Shown piece by piece: positions 1 to 8,945 of a DNA stretch of 64,000 bases. This DNA is from Stenotrophomonas sp. ZAC14D1_NAIMI4_1 (GTDB lineage: Bacteria; Pseudomonadota; Gammaproteobacteria; Xanthomonadales; Xanthomonadaceae). Under the pieces are notes generated by a model that saw only the letters and a list, made by a program, of their open reading frames with translations, searched no databases and had not been told where the DNA came from. Location of the stretch: NCBI RefSeq assembly GCF_003086775.1, contig NZ_CP026001.1, positions 3,188,407-3,252,406 on the forward strand. The letters are read 5' to 3'. Numbering within the stretch: position 1 is the first letter of the stretch; every line of letters starts with the position of its first letter. The translations under genes and the position numbers were made by a program.

Positions 1-486
1 GCGGCGATCTTCGAGGACGACCGCAGCGACACGGTGATGATGCGCTGGAGCGAAGCGCGCGCAGCCATCGAGGCCGGCACCTTCGAAGTGCACTGCCATA
101 CCCACACCCACACCCGCTGGCTGCGCCGTGATGACCTGGACCGCGCACAGCGCCGTGCCGGCATCAGCCAGGACCTGGCGATCTCGCGACAGGTGCTGCA
201 GGACAAGCTGGGCGAAGTGTCCGACACCCTGTGCTGGCCCTACGGCGATTTCGACCAGGATCATGTCGAGGTGGCCCGCGAGCACGGCTTCCGTTACCTG
301 CACACCACCCATCCGTTCGGCCGCAACGTGGTCGGCGGCGATCCGGAGCGGATCTACCGCTTCGCGATCCGCAACCGCCCGGCCAGCTGGCTGCGCAAGC
401 GCATCGCGCAGAGCTACAACCCGCTGATCGCGCCGTTCTTCAACGGCTTCAAGGCGCGCCAGAAGAAGATGGTGCCGGGGCCCTGA
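1..486 (+). CDS. Polysaccharide deacetylase family protein, C-terminal part (5' truncated by window)
   Basis: The frame is open from base 1 to a TGA at 484-486, so the true start lies upstream of the window. The visible 161 residues contain a His-rich stretch (VHCHTHTHTRW), which fits the metal-binding HxxxH-type strand of NodB-fold polysaccharide deacetylases. They also contain a WPYGDFD segment that matches the conserved PYG turn of the family. Enzymes of this fold remove acetyl groups from N-acetylated sugars during envelope or capsule polysaccharide work. The substrate cannot be read from this fragment, and the N-terminal catalytic Asp motif is outside the window. The gene ends 27 bp before a strong hairpin terminator shared with the convergent glmM. 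Confidence 0.75.
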   Translation, partial: AAIFEDDRSDTVMMRWSEARAAIEAGTFEVHCHTHTHTRWLRRDDLDRAQRRAGISQDLAISRQVLQDKLGEVSDTLCWPYGDFDQDHVEVAREHGFRYLHTTHPFGRNVVGGDPERIYRFAIRNRPASWLRKRIAQSYNPLIAPFFNGFKARQKKMVPGP

Positions 487-513
487 TCACGCGCCCCTCG
501 CTGCGGAAAAACA

Positions 514-541
514 AAAACGCCCCGGTCTCCCGGGGCGTTTT
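514..541. terminator. Bidirectional intrinsic terminator between deacetylase and glmM
   Basis: A perfect 12-bp stem (514-525 with 530-541) encloses a TCTC tetraloop. It starts with AAAA and ends with TTTT, so either strand yields a U-tract. It lies between two convergent genes, where one hairpin can serve both. Confidence 0.85.
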
Positions 542-565
542 CCGTCTGGGCCCAGTGCAGCCGCC

Positions 566-1930
566 TCAGGCGGAGGCTGCCGCCTTCACTGCGGCCGACA
601 GGCGATCCAGCGTGTCCTGCATCAGCACGGCCTCGTCGGCTTCGACAGTGACGCGCACCACCGGCTCGGTGCCGGACGGACGCAGGAACGCGCGACCGCG
701 CCCCGCCACTGCCTGCTGTGCTTCGGCCAGCGCCGACTGCACGCTGTCCGCCTGCACGGTGGTCTTGGCCGAGACATCACCCAAGCGCACGTTGACGGTC
801 TTCTGCGGCACCTTGGCCAGCGGCTGCAGGGCCTGGCGCAGGGTCTGGCCACTGCGGCGCAGGGCCACCAGTACCTGCAGGGCGCTGACGATGCCGTCGC
901 CGGTGGTTGCGCGGTCCAGGCACAGCAGGTGGCCGGAGGCTTCGCCGCCGAGCACGCCGCCGCCTTCCACCAGCGCCTGGTGCACGTAACGATCGCCCAC
1001 GTTGCTGCGCACGAACGGGATCTGCAGTTCGCCCAGGGCCTTTTCCAGGCCGAAGTTGCTCATCAGCGTGCCGACCACCGGACCGCGCAGGCGGCCGTCG
1101 GCCTGCCACGCACGGGCCAGGATGTAGAGCAGGTCGTCGCCGTCAACCGGGTTGCCCTGGTCGTCGGCCATCAGCACGCGGTCGCCGTCGCCATCGAAGG
1201 CAATGCCCAGGTCGGCACCGGTCTGGCGCACCTTGGCCGCCAGGTTGTCGATGTGGGTCGAACCCACGCCGTCGTTGATGTTGACGCCGTTGGGTTCGGC
1301 ACCGATGCCGATCACGTCGGCACCCAGCTCACGGAACAGCAGCGGCGCGATCTGGTAGGTCGCACCGTGGGCGCAGTCCAGCACCAGGCGCACGCCACGC
1401 AGGTCGAAGGTGCGCGGCACGCTGGCCTTGCAGAACTCGATGTAGCGGCCGACCGCTTCGCGCGCGCGCGCCGCCTTGCCCAGCTTTTCCGACTCGGCCG
1501 TGGTGAACGGCACGTCCAGCGCTGCTTCCAGCGCCAGCTCGGTGGCGTCATCAAGCTTCTCGCCCTGGGCGGAGAAGAACTTGATGCCGTTGTCGTAGTG
1601 CGGGTTGTGCGAGGCACTGATGACCACGCCGGCATCCACGCCCAGGGTGCGGGTGAGGAAGGCCACCGCCGGGGTCGGCATCGGCCCCAGCAGCTGCACG
1701 TCGGCACCGGCAGCCACCAGGCCGGCTTCCAGTGCGGCTTCGAACATGTAGCCGGAAATGCGCGTGTCCTTGCCGATCACCACGATCGGGCGGCGCCCGT
1801 CGTGGCCGCGCTGGTCGACCAGCACGCGGCCCAGCGCATTGCCCAGGCGCATCACGAAGTCGGCCGAGATCGGGCTCTGCCCGACGCGCCCGCGGATGCC
1901 GTCAGTACCGAAGTACCTGCGGCCTGCCAT
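566..1930 (-). CDS. glmM: Phosphoglucosamine mutase GlmM
   Basis: This enzyme interconverts glucosamine-6-phosphate and glucosamine-1-phosphate in the cytoplasm, on the route to UDP-GlcNAc for peptidoglycan and LPS. The 454-residue product begins with the typical FGTDGIRG motif (residues 7-14). It carries the phosphoserine loop ISASHNP with the catalytic Ser at 107, a DGDGDR metal-binding loop, and a C-terminal RPSGTEP phosphate-binding loop. Length matches the family (about 445). Its ATG overlaps the TAA of accD by one base (TAATG at 1932-1928), so translation is probably coupled to accD. Next to accD one often finds folC in relatives; here glmM takes that place. Confidence 0.97.
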   Translation of the reverse strand: MAGRRYFGTDGIRGRVGQSPISADFVMRLGNALGRVLVDQRGHDGRRPIVVIGKDTRISGYMFEAALEAGLVAAGADVQLLGPMPTPAVAFLTRTLGVDAGVVISASHNPHYDNGIKFFSAQGEKLDDATELALEAALDVPFTTAESEKLGKAARAREAVGRYIEFCKASVPRTFDLRGVRLVLDCAHGATYQIAPLLFRELGADVIGIGAEPNGVNINDGVGSTHIDNLAAKVRQTGADLGIAFDGDGDRVLMADDQGNPVDGDDLLYILARAWQADGRLRGPVVGTLMSNFGLEKALGELQIPFVRSNVGDRYVHQALVEGGGVLGGEASGHLLCLDRATTGDGIVSALQVLVALRRSGQTLRQALQPLAKVPQKTVNVRLGDVSAKTTVQADSVQSALAEAQQAVAGRGRAFLRPSGTEPVVRVTVEADEAVLMQDTLDRLSAAVKAAASA

Positions 1931-2811
1931 TACGCAGCCTCCGGCGCCGGCGCCGGCTGGCGGCCGAGCATGGCCAGCAGGTCGGACAGGCGATCACGCA
2001 TTTCACGGCGGTCGCAGATCTGGTCGATGGCACCGTGTTCCAGCAGGAACTCGGAGCGCTGGAAGCCTTCAGGCAGCTTCTCGCGCACGGTCTGCTCGAT
2101 CACGCGCGGGCCGGCGAAGCCGATCAGCGCCTGCGGCTCGGCGATGTTGATGTCGCCCAGCATGGCGAAGGAGGCCGACACGCCACCGGTGGTCGGGTGG
2201 GTCAGCACCGAGATGTAGGGCAGGCCGGCTTCGCGCAGCTTGCCCAGCGCAGCGGAGGTCTTGGCCATCTGCATCAGCGAGAACAGGCCTTCCTGCATGC
2301 GCGCGCCGCCGCTGGCGGAGAAGCACACGTAGGGGGCACCGATCTCGACCGCGGTTTCAGCGGCCAGGGCGAAGCGCTCGCCGACCACCGAACCCATCGA
2401 ACCGCCCATGAAGGCGAAATCGAAGGACGACGCCACCAGCGGACGGCCCTTGAGCAGGCCGCGCATGGCGATCAGCGCGTCGTACTCGCCGGTGTTCTTC
2501 TGCGCGATCTTGATGCGCTCGCTGTACTTCTTCTGGTCCTTGAACTTGAGCAGGTCCGTCGGGCCCAGGCGCGCACCGATCTCGGTGGTGCTGTCAGCGT
2601 CGAACAGGGCCGCCAGGCGCGCGCGGGCGCGGATCGCCATGTGGTGACCGCACTTCGGGCAGACCTCCAGGTTCTCTTCCAGCTCGGGGCGGTACAGCGC
2701 GCTGCCGCAGCTGCTGCACTTTTCCCACAGGCCCTCGGGGACGCTGCGCTTCTTGCTGGGGGTGTTGTCGGTGCGGATGCCGGACGGCATCAACTTGCTG
2801 AGCCAACTCAT
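1930..2811 (-). CDS. accD: Acetyl-CoA carboxylase carboxyltransferase subunit beta
   Basis: AccD is the beta subunit of the carboxyltransferase that makes malonyl-CoA, the first committed step of fatty acid synthesis. The product opens with a four-Cys zinc ribbon (Cys32, 35, 51, 54) followed by the crotonase-like domain with [11 protein letters not shown]. The frame extends back to a GTG at 2823, but the family begins MSW, which places the start at the ATG at 2811; the protein is then 293 residues. Neither start has a strong Shine-Dalgarno. The 500 bp upstream are filled with REP repeats, so its promoter is either inside the repeats or transcription reads in from trpA. Confidence 0.96.
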   Translation of the reverse strand: MSWLSKLMPSGIRTDNTPSKKRSVPEGLWEKCSSCGSALYRPELEENLEVCPKCGHHMAIRARARLAALFDADSTTEIGARLGPTDLLKFKDQKKYSERIKIAQKNTGEYDALIAMRGLLKGRPLVASSFDFAFMGGSMGSVVGERFALAAETAVEIGAPYVCFSASGGARMQEGLFSLMQMAKTSAALGKLREAGLPYISVLTHPTTGGVSASFAMLGDINIAEPQALIGFAGPRVIEQTVREKLPEGFQRSEFLLEHGAIDQICDRREMRDRLSDLLAMLGRQPAPAPEAA

Positions 2812-2947
2812 GCGGGAGGACACTTCCGTTCAGGGCGGCCCGAGGGCCGCAAAGGCGGACAGTCTAGCTCCGCTGCCCCCGCCCGTGCACCCCTTGCGGG
2901 GCACGGGCCGGCAGGAAAAAACCATGCTGGGACGTACGTTTAGCGCC

Positions 2948-2970
2948 GGTAGCGCCGGGCCATGCCCGGC
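2948..2970. repeat. Single GTAG-type REP hairpin
   Basis: A GGTAGCGCCGGGC head leads into a short palindrome with arms 2954-2960 and 2964-2970 around CAT. It is the GTAGCGCCGGGC class of SMAG-like element. It is one of several in the roughly 500 bp between accD and trpA, which hold no gene. Confidence 0.7.
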
Positions 2971-2989
2971 GGACGCTGCTCAAACCCCG

Positions 2990-3326
2990 CGTCGCCGGGC
3001 ACGGCCCGGCGCTACCGACATCGCTCGATCCCCGCTCTGGTGGGTGTCGACCGTTGGTCGACACGCTCTTGCATGGCATGCCGGCCAGCGGCCGGCACTA
3101 CCAACGCCGGGCATGGCCCGCCGCTACCGACATCGCTCGATCCCCGCTTTGGTAGGTGTCGACCGTTGCTCGACACGCTCTTGCATGGCATGCCGGCCAG
3201 CGGCCGGCACTACCACCGCCGGGCACGGCCCGGCGCTACCGACATCGCTCGATCCCCGCTCTGGTGGGTGTCGACCGTTGGTCGACACGCTCTTGCATGG
3301 CATGCCGGCCAGCGGCCGGCACTACC
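2990..3326. repeat. Three tandem copies of a 112-bp composite REP unit
   Basis: The same landmark (TACCGACATCGCTCGATCC) recurs at 3013, 3125 and 3237, giving an exact 112-bp period. Each unit joins three different palindromes: a GTAGCGCCGGGC type, a GTCGACC/GGTCGAC type and a GTAGTGCCGGCC type. The copies differ at only a few bases (for example GGTCGAC versus GCTCGAC in copy 2). The array ends one base before the trpA stop codon. It probably grew by unequal recombination or slippage, and could act as a transcription or mRNA-decay barrier between trpA and accD. Confidence 0.9.
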
Positions 3327-3327
3327 G

Positions 3328-4137
3328 TTACGCGTCCAGCGCCTGCCGCAGCGGGGCCAGGAAGGCGCCGGCCCGCTGGGCGGCTTCGTCGGCCGAGGCG
3401 GCATCGGCCAGCGCCGCCACCAGGGCACTGCCGACCACCACGCCATCGGCCTGGCGGGCCATGGCCGCGGCACTGGCCGCATCCTTGATGCCGAAGCCAG
3501 CCACCACCGGCACGCTGGCGCGCGCGCGCAGGGCCTGCAGGCGAGCGCTGGCGGCCTCGCTGTCCAGGCGCTCGGAGGCGCCGGTGACGCCGGCGAAGCT
3601 GACGTAGTAGAGGTAGCCACGGGCCAGCGCCAGCAGCTTGTCTGCACGGGCCTCGCTGGTGGTCGGCGAGGCCAGCAGGACCAGCGCCAGGCCGGCCGCG
3701 TCGAACGCCTGCAGCGCTTCGGTGGCTTCTTCCGGCGGCAGGTCCACCAGCAGCACGCCGTCCACGCCGGCTTCGACCGCGGCCTTGGCGAACGCCGCAT
3801 AGCCGTGGATCTCCACCGGGTTGAGGTAGCCCATCAGCACTACCGGGGTCTGCGCATCGCGCTGGCGGAACTGCGCCACGGCCTGCAGCACGTAGCGGCT
3901 GCCGGCGCCACGGGCCAGCGCGCGCTCGGAGCTGCGCTGGATGGTCGGGCCATCGGCCATCGGATCGGAGAACGGCACGCCCAGTTCGATCACGTCGGCG
4001 CCGGCCTCGACCAGCGCATGCATGACCGGCACGGTGGCCTCCAGCGACGGGTCGCCGGCAGTGATGAACGGGATCAGGGCCTTGCGCTGCTGCTCGCGCA
4101 GGCGCTGGAAACAGGCATCGAGTCGGGAAACGGACAT
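3328..4137 (-). CDS. trpA: Tryptophan synthase alpha chain
   Basis: TrpA cleaves indole-3-glycerol phosphate to indole and glyceraldehyde-3-phosphate and passes indole to TrpB through the alpha2beta2 tunnel. The 269-residue TIM barrel shows the catalytic acids Glu51 in ELGVPFSDP and Asp62 in MADGPTIQ, with the same 11-residue spacing as E. coli Glu49/Asp60. The frame also opens at a TTG (4155), but the ATG at 4137 gives the usual family N-terminus. It lies one base after the TGA of the upstream lipoprotein gene, so the two are almost certainly cotranscribed and coupled. The stop abuts the 112-bp repeat array. Confidence 0.96.
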   Translation of the reverse strand: MSVSRLDACFQRLREQQRKALIPFITAGDPSLEATVPVMHALVEAGADVIELGVPFSDPMADGPTIQRSSERALARGAGSRYVLQAVAQFRQRDAQTPVVLMGYLNPVEIHGYAAFAKAAVEAGVDGVLLVDLPPEEATEALQAFDAAGLALVLLASPTTSEARADKLLALARGYLYYVSFAGVTGASERLDSEAASARLQALRARASVPVVAGFGIKDAASAAAMARQADGVVVGSALVAALADAASADEAAQRAGAFLAPLRQALDA

Positions 4138-4138
4138 T

Positions 4139-4815
4139 TCAGGCACACCCTTCAATCAGTTCAATCGCTTCACTGGTCCCCCAGTACATCTGGATGACCT
4201 TCCCTTCAAACAATTCCAGGCGGATGCCGAGTGCGGAGCCCGGATCCTGCCAGGTCAGGTACTCGCCCTGCTCGCCGTCGTAGGCATGCGGGCTGGACAC
4301 GGGCGGCTTTGGAAACCGGGCAACCGCCTGGGCACGGGTCATGCCGACGCGCAGGCCAAACGGGCCCGGCTGCTCGGCCGGCGCTCCGCTTTCCGGGTCC
4401 AGGCCGAGGTCGAAACGGACCACGCGGTCTTCGTCGGTCATCATGGACACGCCCGCCGGCAAACCCTTGCCGTCGTAGTACTCGCAACTGCCGCCGAGCG
4501 CTTCGACCGCGCCTTGCGCGGTCCACGGCCCGAGCGCGTTGAGGTCGCTCAACTGCTGGCCGATCAGCACCTCGCCGGCATGGTCCAGGGCGACCGAAAC
4601 CACTGCAGGCGCATCGTCCCCGGACTCCGTGTCGGCGGCCGGCGGATCTTCGATCGGCGTGCGCGCCAATGGGTCGGCATCATCGTTGGCAGCGGGCTGC
4701 TGTGCAGGCTGCGTGGTTGCCTTTGCCGCCGGCGCCAGCACGGGCGGCTCCGGCGGCTGGCACGCAGCCAGGCCGATTGCCAGCAGCAGTGCACTGCTGT
4801 TGCGAAGCAGCGCGC

Positions 4816-4819
<4 letters not shown>
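4139..4819 (-). CDS. Putative lipoprotein encoded inside the trpB-trpA operon
   Basis: Starting at the GTG at 4819, which forms a GTGA overlap with the trpB stop, the product is 226 residues. It begins with a short charged start, a hydrophobic stretch and a lipobox LAAC with the lipidated Cys at residue 20. A Pro/Ala-rich linker of about 60 residues follows, then a folded domain of about 140 residues. Its phrases [16 protein letters not shown] and [18 protein letters not shown] resemble small periplasmic domains that sit downstream of lipoprotein linkers. I do not recognise a named family. The longer frame upstream lies inside trpB and is not credible. Overlap with both trpB and trpA places it in one transcriptional unit with them, although an envelope lipoprotein has no obvious role in tryptophan synthesis. 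Confidence 0.8.
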
Positions 4820-6033
<1,214 letters not shown>

Positions 6034-6079
6034 GGAAGCGACCGCTGGTTCGAGACAGGTGGATACTCTAGCGCACGGA

Positions 6080-6118
6080 TCCTGACCGGAATATCGATAT
6101 TATCTGGCGCGTATTGTC
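6080..6118. promoter_or_regulatory. Candidate LysR operator between trpB and the TrpI-like gene
   Basis: The 97-bp divergent gap holds an AT-rich core in otherwise GC-rich DNA. The core includes the 10-bp palindrome ATATCGATAT at 6091-6100, and TGAC/GTCA dyads at its edges (near 6083 and 6116). A LysR regulator divergent from its target normally binds such a site. No convincing -35/-10 pair could be assigned. Confidence 0.45.
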
Positions 6119-6130
6119 AGGAAATCTCAC

Positions 6131-7015
6131 ATGAGCACCTCCCTGCTGCCGCCGCTCAATGCCCTGCGTGCCTTCGAGGCCACCGCCCGCCTGGGCGGCG
6201 TGGGCCGCGCCGCGCAGGCCCTGCACGTCACCCACGGTGCGGTGAGCCGGCAGCTGAAACTGCTGGAAGACCATTTGGGGTTGCCGCTGTTCCAGCGCGC
6301 CGGGCGCGGGCTGCGCCTGACCGAGGCCGGGCAGCGCCTGCATGCGGCCTGCGGCGAGGCCTTCGCCGGCATCGAGGCCTGTGTGCGCGAACTGCGCCAA
6401 CCGGCGCGCTCCCCGGCGCTGGTGCTGGGCTGCAGCGGCAGCGTGCTGGCGCGCTGGATGATTCCACGGCTGCCCGCGCTGCAGGCGGCCCTGCCCGGGG
6501 TGAACCTGCAATGGTCGGCCCTGGATGGCGCCTTCACCGAGGCGCAGGCGGCGCTGGACGCGGTCCTGCTGCTGGCGCAGGGGCCGTGGCCGCGCGGCTG
6601 GCAGGTGCGCGAACTGGCGCCGGAACGGGTGGGCGTGGTGGTGGCGCCCTCGCATCCCGCCGCGCAGCGGTTGCGCCATGTGCCGCCCCCGGCACTGCTG
6701 AAGGAGACGCTGCTGCACACCAGCTCGCGCCCGCAGGCATGGCCGGCCTGGGCGCAGGCGCATGGGCTGGACCCGGCGCAGTTGCAGATGGGCACCGGCT
6801 TCGAGCATCTGTACTACCTGCTGGAAGCGGCCGTGGCAGGCCTGGGGCCAGCGATCGCGCCGGAGCCGCTGGTGGCCGAGGACCTGGCCGCAGGGCGGCT
6901 GATCGCGCCCTGGGGATTCTCGGCGACAGGCGGGTTCTGGGTGCTGGCGCGGCCGGACGGCCCGGCCGACCCGCGCGTGGATGCGCTGGCCGAGTGGGCG
7001 ATGGCGCAACTGTAG
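6131..7015 (+). CDS. LysR-family transcriptional regulator, probably TrpI-like
   Basis: The 294-residue protein opens with a LysR winged-helix domain (residues about 8-67, including LNALRAFEATARLGGVGRAA and VSRQLKLLEDHLG), followed by a co-inducer-binding domain (about 90-290). The NALRAFEA-type opening is common in the GcvA/TrpI branch. It is divergent from trpB, so I infer it activates trpBA, probably with a tryptophan-pathway intermediate as signal. The stop TAG (7013-7015) is part of the GTAG head of a REP element. GcvA- or AmpR-like alternatives cannot be excluded from sequence alone, but gene position favours TrpI. Confidence 0.85.
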   Translation: MSTSLLPPLNALRAFEATARLGGVGRAAQALHVTHGAVSRQLKLLEDHLGLPLFQRAGRGLRLTEAGQRLHAACGEAFAGIEACVRELRQPARSPALVLGCSGSVLARWMIPRLPALQAALPGVNLQWSALDGAFTEAQAALDAVLLLAQGPWPRGWQVRELAPERVGVVVAPSHPAAQRLRHVPPPALLKETLLHTSSRPQAWPAWAQAHGLDPAQLQMGTGFEHLYYLLEAAVAGLGPAIAPEPLVAEDLAAGRLIAPWGFSATGGFWVLARPDGPADPRVDALAEWAMAQL

Positions 7016-7060
7016 CGTCGAGCTTGCTCGACTACCTCAGTCGAGCAAGCTCGACGCTAC
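7012..7060. repeat. GTAG REP palindrome with 21-bp perfect arms
   Basis: Arms 7012-7032 and 7040-7060 are perfectly complementary around a 7-base loop. The element begins GTAGCGTCGAGC and supplies the last codon position and stop of the LysR gene. It lies between that gene and the convergent TelA gene, where the hairpin could end or protect both transcripts. Confidence 0.85.
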
Positions 7061-7083
7061 GCCTGCGCGCTGGACCCGACCGG

Positions 7084-8193
7084 TCAGGGTGCCGTGGGTG
7101 CGGCCAGCCGCTGCTGCAGGTCTTCGCGCAGGCGCGACAGTTCGACTTCGGCCTGCTGGCGCTGCTGCATGCCTTCGCGATGGATGCTGCGCACTTCCTC
7201 CACCGTGGCGATCAGCTGGTCGTGTACGTGGCGCAGCGTGGCCACGTCGATCACGCCACGCTGGTTGCTGCGTGCGGTATCCACCGACGCCTGGCGCAGC
7301 AGATCGGCATTGCGGCGCATCAGCTCGTTGGTGGCATCGTCGATTGCGGTGGACAGCTCGACCGCGGCCTTCTGCTCGCCCAGCGAAAGCTGGATGGCAA
7401 ACTGGCGCTTCCACGACGGGATGGTGATCTCGCGCACCGTGTTGAATTTTTCGATCAGCTGCAGCGCGTTGGCCTGGATCAGGCGGATCATCGGCAGCGA
7501 CTGGTCGGCCGCGTGCTGCATCAGCTGCAGGTCGGACACGCGCTTTTCGATCAGGCGGATCGCGTTGTCGACCTCGCTCTGGCGGATGCGCTGCTGCGGG
7601 TCGTCGCTGCCCTGCCCTGCCAGCTGCTCGGCCTGCAGTTCGGCCAGGCGCTGCTTGCCGGCGGCTGCGTACAGGCCCAGCGCGTGGCGCTCCTCGCGCA
7701 CGATCTCGTGCATGCGGTCGAACTCGCCCACGCGCTTGCCCATCAGCGCCTGCTGCACGCCCACGTCGCCCAGCAGCTGCTCGATCTGTGCGTTGGTGTC
7801 GCTGAACTTCTGCACCAGTTCGCCCTTGGACACGCGCAGGCGATCAATCAGGCCGCCGATCACCGGCACCTTCGAACGCTGGGCGAAACCGTCCAGTTTC
7901 AGGCTGCGCGCGATGCGCACCACTTCGCCCAGCTTGTCGCCGCTGGCATCGAGGTCGCGGTTGCGAACCTGGTCCAGCAGCTGGCTGGAAAACGCTGCCG
8001 TGCGCGTCGCGGCCTCGCGGCCGAATACCTGCAGGTTGCCCGGGCGCAGGTCGTCCAGTTCCATGCGGATCTCGGCGATGCGCGGCAGGTCCTCGCGGAC
8101 CAGGCCCAACGCCTGCAGCGCGCCTTCGTCGAGTGCGGAAGGGGTGGCCGGGGTCGGCACGAGGGTGCCGGGGTGCTGGCTGTCCTGGGTCAT
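7084..8193 (-). CDS. TelA/KlaA-family toxic anion resistance protein
   Basis: This 369-residue, almost wholly helical protein matches the TelA family. Typical stretches are LDQVRNRDLDASGDKLGEVV near the N-terminus, a GLIDRLR segment, and a C-terminal half with ERHALGLYAAAG and NQRGVIDVATLRHV. TelA proteins were named for tellurite resistance on plasmids, but chromosomal members commonly sit with membrane-stress genes and their biochemistry is unknown. There is no signal peptide, so it is cytoplasmic or peripheral to the membrane. It is the last gene of the operon at 17.1-7.1 kb and starts 44 bp after the unknown helical protein. Confidence 0.85.
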   Translation of the reverse strand: MTQDSQHPGTLVPTPATPSALDEGALQALGLVREDLPRIAEIRMELDDLRPGNLQVFGREAATRTAAFSSQLLDQVRNRDLDASGDKLGEVVRIARSLKLDGFAQRSKVPVIGGLIDRLRVSKGELVQKFSDTNAQIEQLLGDVGVQQALMGKRVGEFDRMHEIVREERHALGLYAAAGKQRLAELQAEQLAGQGSDDPQQRIRQSEVDNAIRLIEKRVSDLQLMQHAADQSLPMIRLIQANALQLIEKFNTVREITIPSWKRQFAIQLSLGEQKAAVELSTAIDDATNELMRRNADLLRQASVDTARSNQRGVIDVATLRHVHDQLIATVEEVRSIHREGMQQRQQAEVELSRLREDLQQRLAAPTAP

Positions 8194-8237
8194 CGGGCAG
8201 TCTCCTTGCAGGTGGGTTGGCGGCAGCGGCGGCCGGC

Positions 8238-8945
8238 TCAGCGCAGTCTAGCCTGAGCCGCCGCGACCTCGTCGTCGATCTGTGCATGCAGCGTGGCCGC
8301 CTGGCCGGCACGGGCCGCGCCGGTGGCGGCCTGCGCGGCCAGTGCGGCCTGCCGCCACGCTGGCAGCAGGACATCGTGGATGCGGGCGAAGCGCTGCAGC
8401 AGCACCTCGTCCTGTTGCTGCAGCAGCTGCCACTGCCCGGCTTCGATGCGGCGCAGTGCCGCCAGCCGCTGCAGGTGGTCGATGCGCGCCGCCAGTGCTT
8501 CCTGGCCGGCGCCCTGCAGCGCTGGCACGTCCGCAGCGGCCGCATCCGCCCAGGCCTGCAGTGCTTCGGCGGCCTGGCCGGTCGCGCTGATCGCGGTGGC
8601 ACGCACGGCCATGTGCTGCTGCAGCTGCTGGGCCTGCTCGCGTGCCTGCAGGGCGAGGACCCCCAGCTGCGACTGCAGGCCGCGGCCTGCGGCCTCACGC
8701 TCGACGTCGCGGCCAAGCAGGCGGCCCCACCAGCTTTCCTGCCGGCGCAGGCGTGCCGGGTCGGCAGCCTGCAGCGCCAGTGCGATGCGTGCCAGCGCCT
8801 CGACCAGTCCATCGCCGGCGGTCGCCGGCAACGCGACGTCGCGCGCGGCCAACGCCTGCAGCAGCGGTGCGCCGTAGTCGGCCAGGCGTGCGACATCCGC
8901 CGTGTCCGGCCGCTGCGGCGTCGGCAGGGGCGCCGCGTCGGTCAT
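8238..8945 (-). CDS. Uncharacterised helical protein between the giant ATPase and TelA
   Basis: The 235-residue product is rich in Ala, Gln and Leu and is predicted by eye to be mostly helix with coiled-coil tracts (about 95-125 and 150-190). A recognisable WWGRLLGRDVERE motif lies near residue 70. It has no signal peptide and no membrane segment. I do not recognise a family. Its ATG overlaps the TGA of the giant ATPase gene (ATGA at 8945-8942), so it is translated from the same mRNA, and TelA follows directly. The position suggests a linker or adaptor between the ATPase and TelA; that is inference only. Confidence 0.8.
   Translation of the reverse strand: MTDAAPLPTPQRPDTADVARLADYGAPLLQALAARDVALPATAGDGLVEALARIALALQAADPARLRRQESWWGRLLGRDVEREAAGRGLQSQLGVLALQAREQAQQLQQHMAVRATAISATGQAAEALQAWADAAAADVPALQGAGQEALAARIDHLQRLAALRRIEAGQWQLLQQQDEVLLQRFARIHDVLLPAWRQAALAAQAATGAARAGQAATLHAQIDDEVAAAQARLR

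Noticed and set aside
2990..3326. CRISPR array
   Set aside because: Period is exact but the whole 112 bp repeats and no unique spacers occur; the units are REP composites.
2824..3607. Repetitive open frames across the accD-trpA gap
   Set aside because: They encode runs produced by the REP repeats (repeated RHALAWHAGQRPAL), not proteins.
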